From the NCBI GenBank assembly GCA_016214055.1, contig JACRPE010000018.1, positions 16,206 through 80,205 on the forward strand: 64,000 nt of DNA, written 5' to 3'. Made by a program: the position numbers and the translations under genes. Every line of letters starts with the position of its first letter. Within the stretch, counting starts at the first letter, position 1. The stretch comes from Candidatus Roizmanbacteria bacterium (GTDB lineage: Bacteria; Patescibacteriota; Microgenomatia; UBA1406; GWC2-37-13). Shown here piece after piece: positions 63,270 through 64,000 of the stretch. The notes below the pieces were generated by a model. The model worked only from the letters and a program-made list of their open reading frames with translations, did no database searches and had not been told where the DNA came from.

Positions 63270-63803
63270 TTACTGGACGCACCAGAAGCATGCTTGTCCA
63301 CCTGCGGCCGATGTGCCACCCGCTGTACAGTCTGCATATGTGGTCATAGTACCTTCCTGACCTGCGATTGTGCCAAACTTGGTGTTTGCATCAACTCGGA
63401 ACGATTTTGAGCCCGGTTGGAAACAGACCATCGCACGCTGTGTACCCGTATCATTGACGGCGGTGATGAAAATTCTATCCAGTTGGTCACTGGCAAGTGT
63501 AAAGAAGTCCTGTTTTAACTCTCCGGCATCAATAACTGATTGTATTGCATTGTATGCTGTTCCAGCCTGGCCAACGGATCCCCATGCGAGTGTTGCAAAT
63601 GGTAACGACCCGCCTTTGACTGAGGCATATCGAGTAAACGAACCTGAAATCTCCGCAACTGTATTACGAATACCCGTGTCAGTCCCCTTCTTTATTTGTT
63701 CGAGAGGGTCAAGTGCGGCAAGAAGAGCAACTGCTAAAGCACCAAGGAGCGCAATCACGATCAAAAGCTCAATAAGGGTAAAACCTTGTTTAAAGTTTTT
63801 CAT
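63270..63803 (-). CDS. Type IV pilin-like pseudopilin
   Basis: 177 aa with prepilin signature G-F-T-L-I-E-L-L-I-V-I-A-L-L, a coiled-coil stem and a soluble domain rich in Thr and Ala, ending in C-F-W-C. Distinct from the pseudopilin at 54844. ATG 63803. Confidence 0.9.
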   Translation of the reverse strand: MKNFKQGFTLIELLIVIALLGALAVALLAALDPLEQIKKGTDTGIRNTVAEISGSFTRYASVKGGSLPFATLAWGSVGQAGTAYNAIQSVIDAGELKQDFFTLASDQLDRIFITAVNDTGTQRAMVCFQPGSKSFRVDANTKFGTIAGQEGTMTTYADCTAGGTSAAGGQACFWCVQ

Positions 63804-63812
63804 AATATAATC

Positions 63813-63842
63813 ATATTAGTAAAAACTATTACCATTTGTCAA
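63813..63842 (-). promoter_or_regulatory. Pseudopilin promoter
   Basis: TTGACA (63837-63842), 18-base spacer, TAATAT (63813-63818), 9 bases from the ATG at 63803. Confidence 0.65.
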
Positions 63843-64000
63843 GGGGTATTTACTTCCTATTTGTAGGCAGGTCAGCACATGGTATACACTTTTCAGATAG
63901 GGAACGGTATATCAAATACCGAGCCAGATGTCTAGAATTATTCGGGGAGGACTATTATCAGTTACCCAACCGAATCAATGAATACTGGCATCCATTTAGA
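63843..64000 (+). other. Possible partial reading frame to the right edge
   Basis: One plus-strand frame stays open to position 64000 (for example D-R-E-R-Y-I-K-Y-R-A-R-C-L-E-L-F-G-E). No ATG opens it here, so it may start at a non-ATG codon or be chance. Confidence 0.25.

Overview
The window looks like chromosome from a Patescibacteria (CPR) bacterium, probably of the Microgenomates type. That assignment is inference from several signs. Housekeeping proteins are short or pared down (EF-Ts of about 150 aa, RF1 without its N-terminal domain, DnaX of 341 aa, YbeY without its metal site). The 16S rRNA gene has a divergent 530 loop and is not next to a 23S gene. Two archaeal-type CMP-kinase-like proteins are present, and dispersed palindromes and short-period repeats fill the gaps between genes. 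UGA acts as a normal stop (gyrA, nadD, prfA and others end in TGA), which argues against the Gracilibacteria/SR1 groups that recode UGA.

Layout. 1-13 kb: the end of lepA, then miaA, folD, gyrA, ppa, gyrB, rplL-rplJ with an L10 leader, rpmE, an MFS exporter, a short prfA and hisS, all but lepA on the minus strand. 13-21 kb: a second MFS protein, cysS, an EEP nuclease, a tRNA-Pro(CGG) gene nested inside a split second tRNA-Pro-like gene, a nucleotidyltransferase-like protein, a SufT-like protein and RNase J. 20.8-24.4 kb: recR facing prs, ybaB, dnaX, ybeY and rpsU. 24.5-30 kb: a T-box-controlled proline operon proB-proA-proC-proS and a DHH-type protein. 30-38 kb: a secreted SNase, a TrpR-like regulator with duplicated promoter/palindrome modules, class I aldolase, two CMP-kinase-like genes, and rseP-frr-tsf-rpsB. 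38-45 kb: nadD-nadE, a DUF62 protein, an NRAMP-like transporter paired with a PRC/MgtE-N/CBS protein, and galU. 45-49 kb: two broken genes (an RmlD-like gene with an in-frame UGA and a kinase-like gene with a frameshift) and the 16S rRNA gene. 50-64 kb: an MreB-like protein and a surface-glycan cluster (O-antigen ligase/TPR, GT2 glycosyltransferases, methyltransferase, YfhO, DUF2723 and other multi-TM proteins) with two pseudopilins.

Functionally the window covers translation, DNA topology and repair, NAD and proline synthesis, and cell-surface construction. The proline block is the clearest regulatory unit: a T-box whose bulge can pair with an A73-CCA tRNA end precedes the proline biosynthesis genes and prolyl-tRNA synthetase.

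The strongest unexplained signals are the nested tRNA-Pro locus, arrays of 8-bp (TTAACnnn) and 9-bp repeats at many gene junctions and inside some genes, palindromic elements carried in frame in coding sequences, a compensated double change in the 16S 530 loop that removes G527, -10 boxes only 5-10 bases before many start codons (leaderless mRNAs), and an MgtE-type sensor protein beside an NRAMP-like transporter.
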